Shown: one piece after another, positions 8,565 through 17,202 of the stretch
How positions within the stretch are numbered: the first letter of the stretch is position 1
How the letters are laid out: every line of letters starts with the position of its first letter
Assembly (NCBI GenBank): GCA_963827585.1
Contig: CAWHCK010000049.1
Span: 124,001 to 188,000, forward strand
Length of the DNA stretch: 64,000 bases
Direction: 5' to 3'
Origin: VAZQ01 sp963827585
GTDB taxonomy: Bacteria > Pseudomonadota > Alphaproteobacteria > Rhizobiales > Xanthobacteraceae
Notes under the pieces: model-generated
Told to the model about the DNA's origin: nothing
What the model saw: the letters and a program-made list of their open reading frames with translations, nothing else
Databases searched by the model: none
Made by a program: the position numbers and the translations under genes

Positions 8565-10100
8565 ATGTTCGACGGCCTCGTCATGTTCGGCAATGCGGTG
8601 GTCGGGTATCTCAACCCGGTCTCGCTCGCGCTTGCCTTCGGGGCGACGCTCCTCGGCGTGGTCGCCGGCTGCATGCCCGGCCTGAGCGCCACGCTGGTGA
8701 TCACGCTGCTGACGACGCTGACGCTGAAGATGCAGCCCAACCAAGCGATCCTGGTGCTGGTGTGCGCCTACAACGGCGCGATCTACGGCGGCAGCCGCAC
8801 GGCGATCCTCTTGAACATTCCGGGCACGGCCGCGAACGCCGCCGCCTGCATCGACGGCTACCAGCTCGCGCGCCAGGGCCAAGCCGGCCGCGCCATGGGG
8901 ATCGCCACCACCGGCTCGGTGGTCGGCACGCTGTTCGGGCTCGTCTGTCTCGCGCTGTTCACCCCGATGCTGGGCGAAGTCGCGCTGAGCTTCGGCGCGT
9001 TCGAGTTCTTCTGGCTGTCGCTGCTCGGCGTCGTCATGTCGGGCAACGTGGTGGCCGCCGATCCGCTCAAGGGCTGGCTTGCCGGGTTCCTCGGCCTGTT
9101 CGTCGCCGGCATCGGCCAGGAAGGCATGTATGCCTACGAGCGCTTCAGCTTCGGCAACGCCGACCTCGCCGGCGGATTTGGCCTCATTCCGGTGCTGGTC
9201 GGCGCCTTCGGCTTCTCGGAGGTGCTCACGGTGATGAGCGAGCGCTTCGCGCGGCCGAAGATCATGGAATTCGGCTCGCCGATCCCGCGCATCATGGACG
9301 TACTGCGATATTGGCGCACCATCCTGCGCTCGGGGGTGATCGGCGTGTGGGTCGGAATATTGCCGGGCGTCGGCGAGGACATGGCAGCGTGGTCGTCCTA
9401 CGCCACCGCCAAGCGGTTGAGCAAGGAGCCGGAAAAATACGGCAAGGGCTCGATCGAGGGCTTGATGGCGGCAGAGACCGGCGACAATGCCTCGGTCCCG
9501 GGCGGGATCATTCCCGCGCTAGCGCTCGCCATCCCTGGCTCTGCCCCCTGCGCGGTGCTGCTCGCGGCCATGATCATCCACGGCGTGCAGGCCGGCCCGA
9601 TGCTGATGGTCGAGAACCCGCAATTCGTCTACGACGTCGTCGCCATGGTGCTGTTCTCCACCATGGGAATTCTGTTCTTCGGGCTGTTCTTCATCCGGCC
9701 GCTGCTGCGGATCGCGCAGATCCCGCGCTCGATCATGATGCCGATCATCTTCGTGCTCTGCGTGATCGGGTCCTATTCGCTGTCGTCGCGGCTGTTCGAC
9801 GTCTACACCATGCTCGGCTTCGGGACGCTGATCTTCATCATGCGCCGGAACGGATATCCGGCCGCGCCCTTCGTACTGGGCCTGGTGCTGGGCGACATTT
9901 TGGACAAGAACCTGCGGCGGGGACTGGTGCTCAGCGATGGCGATCTGCTGCCCTTCTTCACGCGGCCGATCAGCGCGCTCCTGGCCGTCCTCGTGCTGTG
10001 GACGTTCATTACCAACGTCCCGGCCATCCACGCCGCCGTGCGGCGGTGGCGCGACGCGCTGATGGCGCGGATATTGCCGGCATTGCGCCGGTCGAGCTGA
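8565..10100 (+). CDS. TctA large membrane subunit of the tripartite tricarboxylate transporter
   Basis: 511 residues, the normal TctA length, and hydrophobic throughout, with about twelve membrane segments. Family blocks are clear: PGLSATLVITLLTTLTLKM near residue 40, YNGAIYGGSRTAILLNIPG near 70, GILPGVGEDMAAWSSY near 265 and ETGDNASVPGGIIPALALAI near 305. TctA forms the translocation path for carboxylates using the ion gradient. It is the third gene of the operon, and a four-base gap separates it from the isomerase-like gene downstream. Its presence is what makes this the only self-sufficient Bug system in the window. Confidence 0.92.
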   Translation: MFDGLVMFGNAVVGYLNPVSLALAFGATLLGVVAGCMPGLSATLVITLLTTLTLKMQPNQAILVLVCAYNGAIYGGSRTAILLNIPGTAANAAACIDGYQLARQGQAGRAMGIATTGSVVGTLFGLVCLALFTPMLGEVALSFGAFEFFWLSLLGVVMSGNVVAADPLKGWLAGFLGLFVAGIGQEGMYAYERFSFGNADLAGGFGLIPVLVGAFGFSEVLTVMSERFARPKIMEFGSPIPRIMDVLRYWRTILRSGVIGVWVGILPGVGEDMAAWSSYATAKRLSKEPEKYGKGSIEGLMAAETGDNASVPGGIIPALALAIPGSAPCAVLLAAMIIHGVQAGPMLMVENPQFVYDVVAMVLFSTMGILFFGLFFIRPLLRIAQIPRSIMMPIIFVLCVIGSYSLSSRLFDVYTMLGFGTLIFIMRRNGYPAAPFVLGLVLGDILDKNLRRGLVLSDGDLLPFFTRPISALLAVLVLWTFITNVPAIHAAVRRWRDALMARILPALRRSS

Positions 10101-10104
10101 CGAT

Positions 10105-10935
10105 ATGCGCATCGCACTGTGCAACGAGGTGATCGCCGCCATGCCGTTCGACCGGCAGTGCGCATTTGCCCGCAGTGTCGGCTACGACGCCATCGAGATC
10201 GCGCCGTTCACCTTGACCGACGACCCGGCCCGCCTGCCGCCTGGGCGCGCCGCCGCGTGGCGTCGTGCCGCCGCCGATGCCGGGATCGCCATCACGAGCC
10301 TGCACTACCTCATGCGCGCGCCCGCAGGGCTGTCGATCACCGCATCCGACGCCGGCCAGCGCCGCCGCACCGTCGAGGTCATGCGCGCGCTGTGCGCGCT
10401 GGCCGCCGATCTCGGCGCCCGCGTCCTGGTCCATGGCTCACCCGATCAGCGCGCGCTCGCTCCCGGCGAGGAGGACGACGGGCGCAAGCGCGGCGTGGAG
10501 TGTTTTGCCGCGGTCGCCGATGCCGCCGCGCAGGCGGGCGTCGTCTATTGCATCGAGCCGCTGTCGCACCGCCAGACGAAGTTCGTCAATACCGTCGAGG
10601 AGGCGGCCGCGATCGTGCGTGCCATCGACAGCCCGGCGGTACGCACCATGATCGACTGCTCGGCGGCCGGACAGACCGAGGCGGTTCCGGTCGCCGACCT
10701 CATCCGCCGCTGGGTGCCCACGGGCCTCATCGGGCACATCCATTTCAACGACCCGAACCGTCGCGGCCCGGGCGAGGGCGCGATGGCATTCGCTCCCATT
10801 CTTGCCGCGCTCGAGGCCAGCACCTATGGCGGCGACTCCGCGGTCGAGCCGTTCATCTACGAGCCCGACGGCCCCACCTGCGCCGCGCGCCAGATCGGCT
10901 ACCTGCGCGGCTTGATCGAGGCAGGCAACGCATGA
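10105..10935 (+). CDS. Sugar phosphate isomerase/epimerase-like TIM-barrel protein
   Basis: 276 residues of the AP-endonuclease-2 (xylose isomerase-like) barrel. It opens MRIALCNEVI, has GYDAIEIAPF for the second strand, metal-ligand candidates in LVHGSPDQ, YCIEPLSH (Glu, His), MIDCSA (Asp), and GHIHFNDPNRRGPGEG (His, Asp), then AVEPFIYEPDG (Glu). Such enzymes include hydroxypyruvate isomerase, tagatose 3-epimerase and inositol-pathway isomerases. The stop overlaps the next start as ATGA, so it is co-translated with an enolase-superfamily protein. Being downstream of tctCBA suggests it processes the imported acid. The exact reaction is not assigned. Confidence 0.8.
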   Translation: MRIALCNEVIAAMPFDRQCAFARSVGYDAIEIAPFTLTDDPARLPPGRAAAWRRAAADAGIAITSLHYLMRAPAGLSITASDAGQRRRTVEVMRALCALAADLGARVLVHGSPDQRALAPGEEDDGRKRGVECFAAVADAAAQAGVVYCIEPLSHRQTKFVNTVEEAAAIVRAIDSPAVRTMIDCSAAGQTEAVPVADLIRRWVPTGLIGHIHFNDPNRRGPGEGAMAFAPILAALEASTYGGDSAVEPFIYEPDGPTCAARQIGYLRGLIEAGNA

Positions 10936-12947
10936 GCGCGACGAAACTGCGCCTCACGCAGGCGAGCTTCCATGAGCGGCCGGTGAAGCTGCGGCTGCCG
11001 TTTCGTTTCGGCGTGGTCACGCTCACGCAGGCGCCGCAGGCATTCGTACGCGCCCGCGTGCGGCTCGCCGATGGCCGCGAGGGCGAAGGCGTTTCTGCCG
11101 AGCTCCTGGTGCCGAAATGGTTCGACAAGTCGCCGGCGTTGAGCAACGAGGACAATTTCAACCAGCTTCGCCGCGCGCTCGAGATTGCGCGGCAGCACGT
11201 TCTCGATGCCGGAACCGACACCGCCTTCGGCCTTTCCGCGGCGGTCGAGGCAGCGCACCACGCGGCCTGTGCGCGCGCGGGCCTCAATGGCCTCGTCGCG
11301 TCGTTCGGGCTGGCGCTGATCGAGCGGGCAATCATCGACGCGCTCGGCCGGCTGGAAGGCGCGCCGGTGTTCGAGCTCGTGCGCGGCAATCGCATCGGGC
11401 TGAGCGCAGCGACCGCGGCCGACCTCGCGGGCTTCGACTTCGATCGCTTCCTCGCAGACGTGCGGCCGGCGCCGTCGATCTTCGCGCGCCACACCGTCGG
11501 GCTCGTGGACGCGCTGACCAAAGCAGAGACCGCCGGCAAGCGGCTCGACGACGGCCTGCCCGAGAGCCTGGAAGAGGTCATCGCGGTTTACGGCCAGCGC
11601 TACTTCAAGCTCAAGGTCGCGGGCGCGCTCGATGCCGACATCGATCGGCTCGCGCGCATCGCCGCGGTGCTCGACCGCATGCCGGAGCCTTACTTCGCAA
11701 CGCTCGACGGCAACGAGCAGTTCGAGCATGTCGACGCCGTCGTCGCCTTGTGGCGTCGGATCGACGCGGAGCCGCACCTGGCGCGCCTCAAAGGTTCCAT
11801 CCTGTTCGTCGAGCAGCCGATCGCCCGCGCCAAGGCACTCGCCGAGCCGATCCACGCGCTCGCCCGCGAGATTGCGGTCGAGATCGACGAGTCCGATGCC
11901 GACATCGGTATCTTCCCGGCCGCTCGCGCGCTCGGCTATCGCGGTATCTCGGCGAAATCCTGCAAGGGCTTCTATCGGGCGCTGCTGAACCGCGCGCGCG
12001 TCGCAGCGTGGAACGCGGCGGGGGCGGGGCAATACTTCATGTCGTCCGAGGATCTCACCACCCAGGCCGGAATTGCGGTCCAGCAGGACCTCGCGCTGGC
12101 AACGCTGATCGGCGCGACCCATGTCGAGCGCAACGGCCACCACTATGTCGACGGTATGGCCGGCGCGCCGGAGCGGGAACAACTCGACTTCCTGTCGGCG
12201 CATCCCGACCTCTATGCGCGCGCCGACGGCCGGGTGCGGCTCGCGATCCGCTCCGGCGTGCTTGCGCTCGGCTCGCTCGCGCAGACGCCCGGACTGGCGG
12301 TGGGCGTGATGCCGGACTGGGACGCGATGCAACCCATGCAGCGCGCGCCTGCCACAGCTGACGCCGAATCGATCCTAACGGGAAGCGCCGGCCTTTCCCT
12401 TCATCTGCCGGAAATAGGCCCACTCGTCCACGACGCGCCCATCGGGAAGCCGGCAGACGCCGTATTGTCCGCGCGCGCCCTTGCGGATCTCGCTCTTGCC
12501 CCCGCTCTGGGCGCAGAACACCGAGGCCGGGTTGGCGAGCGCCCACGCCCGCTCCGGGCCGATGACCAACATGGCAAGGAAAATGAATCCGATCGATCGC
12601 CGCATCTCGTGCTCCGGTTTCGGTTCTCTAGCCACTGTAGCCCATATGCCACAACCACCTACAATCTCAACGCCAATGCGAACGCTCTTACGTTGGGGAC
12701 CGGCAGCACCGGTCTGACCGCCTGGGGTTGGACCATCGGCGGCGGCATCGAGTATGCGCTCACCAGCAACTGGACCGTCGTGCTCGAATACGTACCCGGC
12801 ACGACCGTCCCATTCCCGGCCGTCAGCGTGATCAACGCGCAAGACATTTCAGTCCGGCAATGGATCGATGTCGTGAAGCTCGGCGTGAACTACAAATTCG
12901 ACTGGAGTCCGTTCGTCGCTGCGTACTCGGGCAATTTGTCTCAATGA
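10932..12947 (+). CDS. Enolase-superfamily (mandelate racemase/muconate-lactonising-like) protein, frame runs on into a porin remnant
   Basis: The enzyme part covers residues 1 to about 475. Barrel motifs are visible: YFKLKVAG (Lys-x-Lys, near 226-228), LDGNEQF (Asp near 259), LFVEQPIA (Glu near 294), EIDESDADIG (acidic ligand near 320) and AKSCKGFY. These fit a member that abstracts an alpha proton from a carboxylate, as in sugar-acid dehydratases and racemases. It begins inside the stop of the isomerase gene (ATGA). No stop occurs at the expected end around 12350; a one-base shift would give TAA at 12376-12378. The open frame instead crosses an opposite-strand DUF333 gene and ends in beta-barrel sequence, giving 671 residues. 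The tail is probably artefactual. Confidence 0.75.
   Translation: MSATKLRLTQASFHERPVKLRLPFRFGVVTLTQAPQAFVRARVRLADGREGEGVSAELLVPKWFDKSPALSNEDNFNQLRRALEIARQHVLDAGTDTAFGLSAAVEAAHHAACARAGLNGLVASFGLALIERAIIDALGRLEGAPVFELVRGNRIGLSAATAADLAGFDFDRFLADVRPAPSIFARHTVGLVDALTKAETAGKRLDDGLPESLEEVIAVYGQRYFKLKVAGALDADIDRLARIAAVLDRMPEPYFATLDGNEQFEHVDAVVALWRRIDAEPHLARLKGSILFVEQPIARAKALAEPIHALAREIAVEIDESDADIGIFPAARALGYRGISAKSCKGFYRALLNRARVAAWNAAGAGQYFMSSEDLTTQAGIAVQQDLALATLIGATHVERNGHHYVDGMAGAPEREQLDFLSAHPDLYARADGRVRLAIRSGVLALGSLAQTPGLAVGVMPDWDAMQPMQRAPATADAESILTGSAGLSLHLPEIGPLVHDAPIGKPADAVLSARALADLALAPALGAEHRGRVGERPRPLRADDQHGKENESDRSPHLVLRFRFSSHCSPYATTTYNLNANANALTLGTGSTGLTAWGWTIGGGIEYALTSNWTVVLEYVPGTTVPFPAVSVINAQDISVRQWIDVVKLGVNYKFDWSPFVAAYSGNLSQ
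12375..12605 (-). CDS. DUF333 small periplasmic protein
   Basis: 76 residues. A signal peptide (FIFLAMLVIGPERAWA) is followed by the compact DUF333 block NPASVFCAQSGGKSEI, then GQYGVCRLPDGRVVDEWAYFR, including the paired cysteines normal for the family (hemolysin-like small lipoprotein relatives). CCGGAG lies eight bases before the ATG, which supports this start over a longer in-frame extension. It is transcribed against the enolase-like gene and its stop overlaps a TAA of that strand, consistent with a convergent pair whose partner lost its stop. Function of DUF333 is unknown; similar proteins are secreted. Confidence 0.8.
   Translation of the reverse strand: MRRSIGFIFLAMLVIGPERAWALANPASVFCAQSGGKSEIRKGARGQYGVCRLPDGRVVDEWAYFRQMKGKAGASR
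12640..12947 (+). pseudogene. Outer-membrane beta-barrel (Omp25/opacity-like) C-terminal remnant
   Basis: The last 95 or so residues of the run-on frame read as amphipathic beta strands: LTAWGWTIGGGIEYALTSNW, then VKLGVNYKFDW near the end. This is the C-terminal closing strand pattern of the small porin family common in rhizobia (surface antigen/Omp25 type). No N-terminal half, signal peptide or own start is present, so it is a 5'-truncated relic joined to unrelated upstream DNA. It marks a rearrangement joint between the TTT operon and the minus-strand Bug operon. The left limit is approximate. Confidence 0.6.
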
Positions 12948-13903
12948 CTTTTCATATTGGTCTTTTCGACCAGTGCGACCCATTTCGCCGTGTCGGACCG
13001 AATGAAGGCCGCAAAGTCGTCGGGTGAATTGCGTGCCGCCGGCTCATAGCCCGATGTCGCGAGGCGCTGGCGCAGCTCGGGATCGTCCAGGCCGCGTTGC
13101 AGGGTTGAACTGAGCTTCCCGACGATGGCGGCAGGCGTCCCCCTGGGCGCCACGAACCCGTTCCATCCGATCACCGTGAACCCGGGAAGTCCCGATTCCG
13201 CCAGCGAGGGAAGGCCGGGAAGGAGGGGCGACGGTCTGAGCGAAGTGACGCCGATGCCGCGCACCGTGCCGCCGCCGATCTGCGACGCGGCCGTGGAAGC
13301 AATCGAGAACATCATCTGCACGGAGCCGCTTACGACTGCGTTGAGCGCGGAGTTCGCTTCCCGGAAAGGGACGTGCACGACGTCGATGCCGGCCATGGAC
13401 TTGAACAGCTCGCCGGCGAGGTGCGGCGGCGTGCCGATGCCGGACGAGGCATAGTTGAGCTTGCCGGGATTGGCCTTGGCCAGCGCAATGAGCTCGGCAA
13501 GGTTTCTTGCCGCGAGCGAAGGATGCACCACCAGCACGAACGGGACGGTCGCGACCAGTCCGATTGGAGCAAAGTCCCGGCCGAGGTCGAGCGGGCTTTG
13601 CGCCATGGCAGTGTTGATGGTGTAGGATGCGCTCGCCAGCAGCAGGTTGTAGCCGTCCGGCGGGGCGCTCGCGACCGTTTGCGCAGCGATCGTTCCGCCC
13701 GCGCCGGGGCGCGGCTCGACCACCACCTGTTGACCCACCACGTCGGTGATCTTGGCACCGAACAGCCGCGCAACGATGTCCGGCCCGGGACCAACGATCA
13801 CGCGGATGAATCTCGTGGGGTAGTCCTGCGCGTAAGAAACACAACTGGCGCCCAGCGTGACCGCAACGAGCGCGAAAGCGCAGCACCGATGTATCGCAGT
13901 CAT
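12941..13903 (-). CDS. Orphan Bug/TctC receptor with shortened ligand loop
   Basis: 320 residues with a signal peptide cut after VSYA/QDYP. Most Bug blocks are present (RPGAGGTIAAQTVASAPPDGYN near 67, SGIGTPPHLAGELFK near 155, VPFREANSALNAVVSGSVQMMF). The first ligand loop, normally about IVPFxPGGxxDxxAR, reads only RVIVGPGPDIVAR, so some four residues of the binding loop are missing. GCGAGGCG lies before the ATG. Its start overlaps the stop of the upstream lactonase gene as ATGA, so it belongs to an operon with two SMP-30 enzymes. Binding may be altered or lost. Confidence 0.85.
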   Translation of the reverse strand: MTAIHRCCAFALVAVTLGASCVSYAQDYPTRFIRVIVGPGPDIVARLFGAKITDVVGQQVVVEPRPGAGGTIAAQTVASAPPDGYNLLLASASYTINTAMAQSPLDLGRDFAPIGLVATVPFVLVVHPSLAARNLAELIALAKANPGKLNYASSGIGTPPHLAGELFKSMAGIDVVHVPFREANSALNAVVSGSVQMMFSIASTAASQIGGGTVRGIGVTSLRPSPLLPGLPSLAESGLPGFTVIGWNGFVAPRGTPAAIVGKLSSTLQRGLDDPELRQRLATSGYEPAARNSPDDFAAFIRSDTAKWVALVEKTNMKSH

Positions 13904-14820
13904 GATTCGCCTCGCGGTGGATGCGCTCTCCTGCCCCGACGTCCACCAGTTTTGGCGCGGTAGAGGTGCCCGCCGGCGGTGGTTACGTAGAGCGTATCAA
14001 GACCGACGCCGCCGAAACAGCAGCGATTGGGACAGTCGGCGGGGAAGGGCTGCGTCTCGATCACCGCGCCCTGCGGTGAAAAGACATGAATCAGCGGTCC
14101 CGGCCCGCTCCGGTTCCAGCCGCCGCAGGCGACGATATTGCCGTCGGCATCCAGGCACATGCCTTCGATGCCGCGATGGGGGCCGCGATGGTCCGCGCCG
14201 AAGGTGTGCAGCACCGCCTGATGACCGACGCTGCCGTCCGCGCCGATGGGATAGGCGCGCAGCTCCCGCCGCTCGCCCGGACGCGGCTCGCCGTCGGCGA
14301 CGTAGAGCACTGTCTCGTCCGGGGACAACAGGACCGCGCGGGGAGATACGGTGTCGTAGGTGATGCGCTTTGCCATCCATGCCCGGCGGTCGTTGCGCTC
14401 GAGGCGGAGCACCGAGGCATGGTCGAGATAGGGAAAGATCGCCGGACCGAACGGGATCACCGCATGGCGTGGGTCGGCGAACCAGATGCGATGCCGCGTG
14501 TCGACGGCGAGGTCGCACGGCTGGTTGTGGAACTGGCCGTCAAGCAGCGCGTCGACGGCGGTGACGCGACCGTCGGGCGTGAATTCAACCAGCCGCCGCC
14601 CGCCTTCCTGCGCGCCGTACAGCTCTCCACCCGGGCCATGTCCGAGGCCGTTCACGCGGTTGGTGTAGCGGCGGAACTCGGTAACGGCCCCGGTGTCGGG
14701 GTCAAACCGCATCAGCCGGCCTTCGTCGATAGTGCTGAACAACACGCCGCCGTCGCGCCAGACCACGCCACCGGTAGGGCCTTCATAGGGTCCGGCGACG
14801 AGCTCGAATTGCCATGTCAT
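13900..14820 (-). CDS. SMP-30/gluconolactonase family hydrolase (second of two)
   Basis: 306 residues of the six-bladed propeller that hydrolyses lactones using one divalent metal. Landmarks are YEGPTGGVVW (Glu ligand) at residue 12, then RVNGLGHG, NQPCDLAVDTRHRIWFAD, LSPDETVLYVADGEP (Asp ligand) and GVGLDTLYVTTAGGHLYR. The start is fixed by GGAG before ATG 14820; the frame is open further upstream. The gene lies 11 bases after the other SMP-30 gene and overlaps the Bug start by four bases, so receptor and lactonases are one operon. A lactone or sugar-acid lactone substrate is likely. Confidence 0.85.
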   Translation of the reverse strand: MTWQFELVAGPYEGPTGGVVWRDGGVLFSTIDEGRLMRFDPDTGAVTEFRRYTNRVNGLGHGPGGELYGAQEGGRRLVEFTPDGRVTAVDALLDGQFHNQPCDLAVDTRHRIWFADPRHAVIPFGPAIFPYLDHASVLRLERNDRRAWMAKRITYDTVSPRAVLLSPDETVLYVADGEPRPGERRELRAYPIGADGSVGHQAVLHTFGADHRGPHRGIEGMCLDADGNIVACGGWNRSGPGPLIHVFSPQGAVIETQPFPADCPNRCCFGGVGLDTLYVTTAGGHLYRAKTGGRRGRRAHPPRGES

Positions 14821-14831
14821 GTCCGCTGCTC

Positions 14832-15722
14832 CTACCACGCCGGAACGCCGGGAATTTTCAGCCGCGTGCGCAGGACGTAATCGTAGGTGGTCACGTAAAG
14901 CGAGCACCAATCGTCGTCCCCCCAGGCCATGTTCGTGGCATGGCCGGGAATGCGCAGCCGGCCGAGCAGCGCGCCGTGGCGATCGATGACATGGATACCG
15001 CCAGGACCGGTGCAGTAGACATTGCCCTCCTGGTCGCACTTCATGCCGTCGGCGACGCCAGGCTCCGTGCCTGTGAGCTTGTGGAAGATGCGGCCGTCGC
15101 GCACGCTGCCGTCGGGATTGACGCCGAAGGCGCGGATGAGACCGAGCCGCGTATCGTTGACGTAGAGAATCAATTCGTCCGGGCTGAAGCACAAGCCATT
15201 GGGATAGACCGTGTCCTCAACAACCAGCCGCACCTCGCCCAGCGGCGTGACGCAGAACACGGCCTGAATATCCAACTGCCGCTGCAGGTCCTCACCGACC
15301 ATGCCGGGGATCACCAGTCCGCCGGCGGAATCGGTCCAGTACACCGTGCCGTCGGAACGCACGACGATATCGTTCGGACTGTTGAACTTCTTTCCTTGAA
15401 AGCGCGACGCGATGGTGACGAGGGAGCCGTCCTTCTCGAGCCGCCAGATCGTGCGCGCCGACCACCCCGCAACGACGAGCCGGCCTTCCCGATCGAAAGT
15501 CATGCCGTTGGCGTGACGTGACGGATGAAGCAGGATGTTCTTGCCGACGCCCGGCGTCCACTGCCAGATCGTGTTGCCGATGATGTCGGTCCACAAGAAT
15601 TGCCTCCGTCGGCGGTCCCAGACCGGACCTTCGCCGAAGGTGAGGCCGTCGGCGATCTGATCGAGTGGCGGATCGCAACCAACGATCCGCTCCAGGCCAG
15701 GCGTCGCCAAGTCGATGTCCAT
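14832..15722 (-). CDS. SMP-30/gluconolactonase family hydrolase (first of two)
   Basis: 296 residues starting MDIDLATPGLERIVG, with GGGGAG before the ATG; upstream in-frame text is low-complexity and rejected. Propeller motifs are LTFGEGPVWDRRR (Glu ligand), GNTIWQWTP, GRLVVAGWSARTIWRL, NSPNDIVVRSDGTVYWTDS (Asn/Asp ligands) and YPNGLCFSPDELILYVNDT (Asp). These are the conserved metal and catalytic positions, so it looks active. The paralogue downstream is only distantly alike, suggesting two substrates or two steps rather than a fresh duplication. The transcript begins here and ends with the Bug gene. Confidence 0.85.
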   Translation of the reverse strand: MDIDLATPGLERIVGCDPPLDQIADGLTFGEGPVWDRRRRQFLWTDIIGNTIWQWTPGVGKNILLHPSRHANGMTFDREGRLVVAGWSARTIWRLEKDGSLVTIASRFQGKKFNSPNDIVVRSDGTVYWTDSAGGLVIPGMVGEDLQRQLDIQAVFCVTPLGEVRLVVEDTVYPNGLCFSPDELILYVNDTRLGLIRAFGVNPDGSVRDGRIFHKLTGTEPGVADGMKCDQEGNVYCTGPGGIHVIDRHGALLGRLRIPGHATNMAWGDDDWCSLYVTTYDYVLRTRLKIPGVPAW

Positions 15723-15917
15723 TACTTGCTCCCCGTTGCGCACGGCTGATGTGCAATAAACGGCATGGGGTTGGCAAGCGCGCGCGGGGCGTGCAGGGGA
15801 GGGATGCCAAGCCTGCCTACGAAGGCTGTTGCCAAACACGGCGCGGGAAAGGGTGCTGACGAACCGCGCCAGGTCCGTTGCGGTCCGCGCGGCTGCGCCA
15901 GAAAAATACTTTGGGGT

Positions 15918-15951
15918 TGATGGGGTTTCGCTGACGCTCAACCCATCCTAC
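15918..15951. repeat. Single arm of the GTAGGATGGGTTGAGCG palindrome family
   Basis: One arm (TGATGGGGTTTCGCTGACG, then CTCAACCCATCCTAC) of the dispersed repeat also seen at 38462-38548 and 45916-46105. The partner arm is missing here. It sits just outside the repeat-protein remnant, in the 245-base gap before the SMP-30 operon. Confidence 0.7.
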
Positions 15952-15967
15952 GAAGAACCATTGAAAA

Positions 15968-16165
15968 CGACAGGCGCGATTCGGTTGGATCGCACCTGCC
16001 GGTGGTTGTCGTGCGTGAGCCGCGGCTCAGCGCAGCGAATTGGTTCCCGGCTTGCCGTTGGTCACGGAATTCGGGGTCCGCGGGTCACGGTCGGCCGCGC
16101 TCCGGTGAAATTGCCGAGATTGCCCGTCGGCTTCGCCGGATCTCCTCCCGATTGTCGTCGCCGCG
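15968..16165 (-). pseudogene. 3'-end remnant of the collagen-like repeat-protein gene, with its terminator
   Basis: This segment closely matches 28687-28870, the 3' end of the intact gene at 28743-30167, in the same orientation. Translated on the minus strand it gives AKPTGNLGNFTGARPTVTR and, after a one-base shift, PNSVTNGKPGTNSLR and a stop, mirroring the intact C-terminus (NFTGQRPIVTR, VTNSKPGTNTLR). The terminator-like hairpin just beyond the stop is also copied (CAGGCGCGAT, loop, ATCGCACCTG, one mismatch). No 5' part exists: a Bug stop lies immediately upstream. It is the left member of a direct-repeat pair about 12.7 kb apart. Confidence 0.8.
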
Positions 16166-16170
16166 CGGCT

Positions 16171-17142
16171 TTATTTCGCCAGCCCCGCGGCGTCGACCGC
16201 GCCTTTCCATTTCATCAGCTCTCGGGCCTGGACAGCAGCGAAATCCTCCGGCGTGCCGCCGATCGCGTCGAACCCTTGTGTCTTGAAGACGGTCTGCGCT
16301 GCCGCGGTCTTGATCGCTTCGTTGCCGGTGCGCGAGAGCTTGTCGATCACTTCGCGCGATGTGCCGGACGGCGCCCAGATCGCGAACCACAGGCCGGCAT
16401 CCAGGTCGACGCCCGCTTCCATCAAGGTCGGCAGGTCGGGCGCGGTGCTGGGACGCTTCGCCGGTGTCGAGGCGAGGGCTTTGAGCGCACCGGCTTGGAT
16501 GTGAGGCAGCACGGCCGCGGCGGGCGAGAACATCAGGTGGATACGGCCTGCGAGCAGATCAGTCACCGCCTGCGGGCTGCCCTGGTAGGGCACATGAACC
16601 ATCTTGGTGCCGGTCCGCACCTGAAACAGCTCGGTCAGGAGATGCGGCGAAGCGCCGACGCCGGTAGAGCCGTACGACAATGTTCCGGGCTTGGACTTGG
16701 CGAGCGCGATCAATTCGTTCACGCTCGAAACTCCGATCGAAGGATGCACCGTGAGGATCATCGGCTGACCCGCGATCAGGATGACCGGCGTGAAATCCCG
16801 CACGATGTCGAACGACTGCTGTGTGTTGATCAACCCCGTGCTCAGGTTTACGGTGCCGCCGATCAGCAACGTGTAGCCGTCCTTTGGAGACCGCGCCACA
16901 AGATCGGCAGCGATGGCCGACGCCGCGCCAGGCCGGTTCTCGACCACGAATTGCTGGCCGAGCAGGCGGCTCCACTGGTCGGCCATCAGACGCGCGATGA
17001 TGTCGGTCGATGAGGCCGGGACGAAGCCGGCAATGATACGCACCGGGCGGTTGGGATAGTCGCTCTGCGCGTTCGCAGACGCGGCCAGACAGACGAATAC
17101 GAGCGCAGCGAACGCGACGGCCAAGCATTTCATTTGACGCAC
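16171..17142 (-). CDS. Orphan Bug/TctC receptor
   Basis: 323 residues. The GTG start is chosen because AAGGA lies eight bases before it; ATG three codons later is the alternative. The signal peptide is cut near ANA/QSDYP. The first ligand loop reads AGFVPASSTDIIAR, where the usual Gly-Gly is Ser-Ser. The second loop VENRPGAASAIAADLVARSPKDGYT is normal, as are GSTGVGASPHLLTELF and VPYQGSPQAVTDLLAGRIHLMF. It lies at the left end of the direct-repeat-flanked catabolic block and is followed by the repeat-protein remnant. No TctA/B is adjacent; ligand unknown. Confidence 0.88.
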   Translation of the reverse strand: MRQMKCLAVAFAALVFVCLAASANAQSDYPNRPVRIIAGFVPASSTDIIARLMADQWSRLLGQQFVVENRPGAASAIAADLVARSPKDGYTLLIGGTVNLSTGLINTQQSFDIVRDFTPVILIAGQPMILTVHPSIGVSSVNELIALAKSKPGTLSYGSTGVGASPHLLTELFQVRTGTKMVHVPYQGSPQAVTDLLAGRIHLMFSPAAAVLPHIQAGALKALASTPAKRPSTAPDLPTLMEAGVDLDAGLWFAIWAPSGTSREVIDKLSRTGNEAIKTAAAQTVFKTQGFDAIGGTPEDFAAVQARELMKWKGAVDAAGLAK

Positions 17143-17202
17143 TGTGTGATTCCTTCCGACCGATATTCCCAGATGACTTTCATTCAGGCGCGACCCACTG
17201 AT

